Part shown: positions 4,747-5,104 of the stretch, piece by piece | How positions within the stretch are numbered: the stretch's first letter is position 1 | Layout of the letters: every line of letters starts with the position of its first letter | Source: Desulfarculus sp. | Lineage (GTDB): Bacteria; Desulfobacterota; Desulfarculia; Desulfarculales; Desulfarculaceae | DNA: 5,104 nucleotides | Direction: 5' to 3' | Assembly: GCA_020216625.1 (NCBI GenBank) | Contig: JAIUYB010000213.1 | Span: forward strand, 1 to 5,104 | Made by a program: the position numbers and the translations under genes | Notes under the pieces: generated by a model | Databases searched by the model: none | What the model was told of the DNA's origin: nothing | What the model saw: only the letters and a program-made list of their open reading frames with translations

Positions 4747-5104
4747 ATGGAATTAAGATTCACCCTTAACGGAAGCCCGGTCGCGCTGACCGAGGTCCCC
4801 GCCTCCGAGAGCCTCTTGGATCTTCTGCGTCACCGCCTGGACCTCAAGGGGACCAAGGAGGGTTGCGGGGTGGGTGAATGCGGTGCCTGCTCGGTGCTGC
4901 TGGATGGCAAGGTGATTGACTCGTGCCTGACTCCGGCCTGGAAGGTCGCCGGCCGCCAGGTGACCACCATCGAGGGTTTGGCCCGGGACGGCCGGCTCCA
5001 TCCCCTGCAGGAGTCCTTTCTCAGCGCCGGGGCGGTGCAGTGCGGATTCTGCACCCCGGGCATGATCCTCTCGGCCCAGAGCCTGTTGTCCGAAAACCCC
5101 GACC
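4747..5104 (+). CDS. Molybdenum hydroxylase [2Fe-2S] small subunit, xanthine dehydrogenase family (possible NdhS); 3' end beyond window
   Basis: Electron-transfer subunit of a xanthine-dehydrogenase-type molybdopterin hydroxylase, passing electrons from the Mo site toward FAD. About 119 of a usual 150-165 residues are in the window. The N-terminal plant-ferredoxin-like domain has 'FTLNG' (residues 5-9) and 'GCGVGECGACSVLLDG' (residues 39-54), giving C40, C45, C48 and then C60 as ligands of the first cluster. The helical second domain has 'AGAVQCGFCTPGMILSAQSL' (residues 94-113) with C99 and C102 of the second cluster; its C-R-C pair should lie just past the edge. All six visible cysteines are in place, so the gene looks intact. 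The same family covers nicotinate dehydrogenase NdhS, CoxS, quinoline and purine hydroxylases; the nearby enamidase makes nicotinate dehydrogenase the best guess, but the subunit alone cannot show it. Molybdopterin and FAD subunit genes are expected downstream. Confidence 0.93.
   Translation, partial: MELRFTLNGSPVALTEVPASESLLDLLRHRLDLKGTKEGCGVGECGACSVLLDGKVIDSCLTPAWKVAGRQVTTIEGLARDGRLHPLQESFLSAGAVQCGFCTPGMILSAQSLLSENPD

Noticed and set aside
1..5104. tRNA or rRNA genes, CRISPR arrays, insertion sequences or attachment sites
   Set aside because: No regularly spaced repeats, transposase fragments, terminal inverted repeats or tRNA-like folds were seen on either strand.

Overview
This GC-rich window (coding regions near 65% G+C with strong third-position G/C bias) looks like chromosomal sequence from an anaerobic bacterium. 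A Desulfobacterota-type (Desulfarculus-like) host is my inference from base composition and gene content; no taxonomic marker is present. The gene content points to a catabolic cluster for an N-heterocyclic acid, most likely nicotinate (vitamin B3). The left end carries the N-terminal third of a protein closely resembling enamidase from the Eubacterium barkeri nicotinate fermentation pathway. The right end carries most of a [2Fe-2S] subunit of a xanthine-dehydrogenase-family molybdenum hydroxylase, the family that includes nicotinate dehydrogenase.

Layout. On the minus strand, an XRE-type HTH plus cupin regulator (452-997) is followed after 32 nt by the enamidase-like gene (419 down to 1, cut by the window edge). 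On the plus strand there is a complete three-part TRAP transporter: dctP (1663-2736), dctQ (2796-3296) and dctM (3413-4720). The iron-sulfur subunit gene follows 26 nt later (4747 to the window end, truncated). Between the two divergent units lies a 665-nt gap (998-1662). Its left part is an AT-rich island with a long imperfect palindrome (1037-1073) that overlaps two good sigma70-like promoters, one for each strand. The rest is GC-rich, without a convincing gene but with several potential hairpins, and would form a leader of about 600 nt on the dctP message if the island promoter drives it.

How the parts may work together (inference). The TRAP system imports a carboxylate using an ion gradient. 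The molybdenum hydroxylase, encoded in the same apparent operon, hydroxylates it (nicotinate to 6-hydroxynicotinate). After a reduction step encoded outside the window, the enamidase-like enzyme opens the ring. The XRE-cupin protein would control both units from the shared palindrome. The main uncertainty is the substrate: the transporter and the iron-sulfur subunit are not substrate-diagnostic by themselves, so the nicotinate reading rests mainly on the enamidase fragment.
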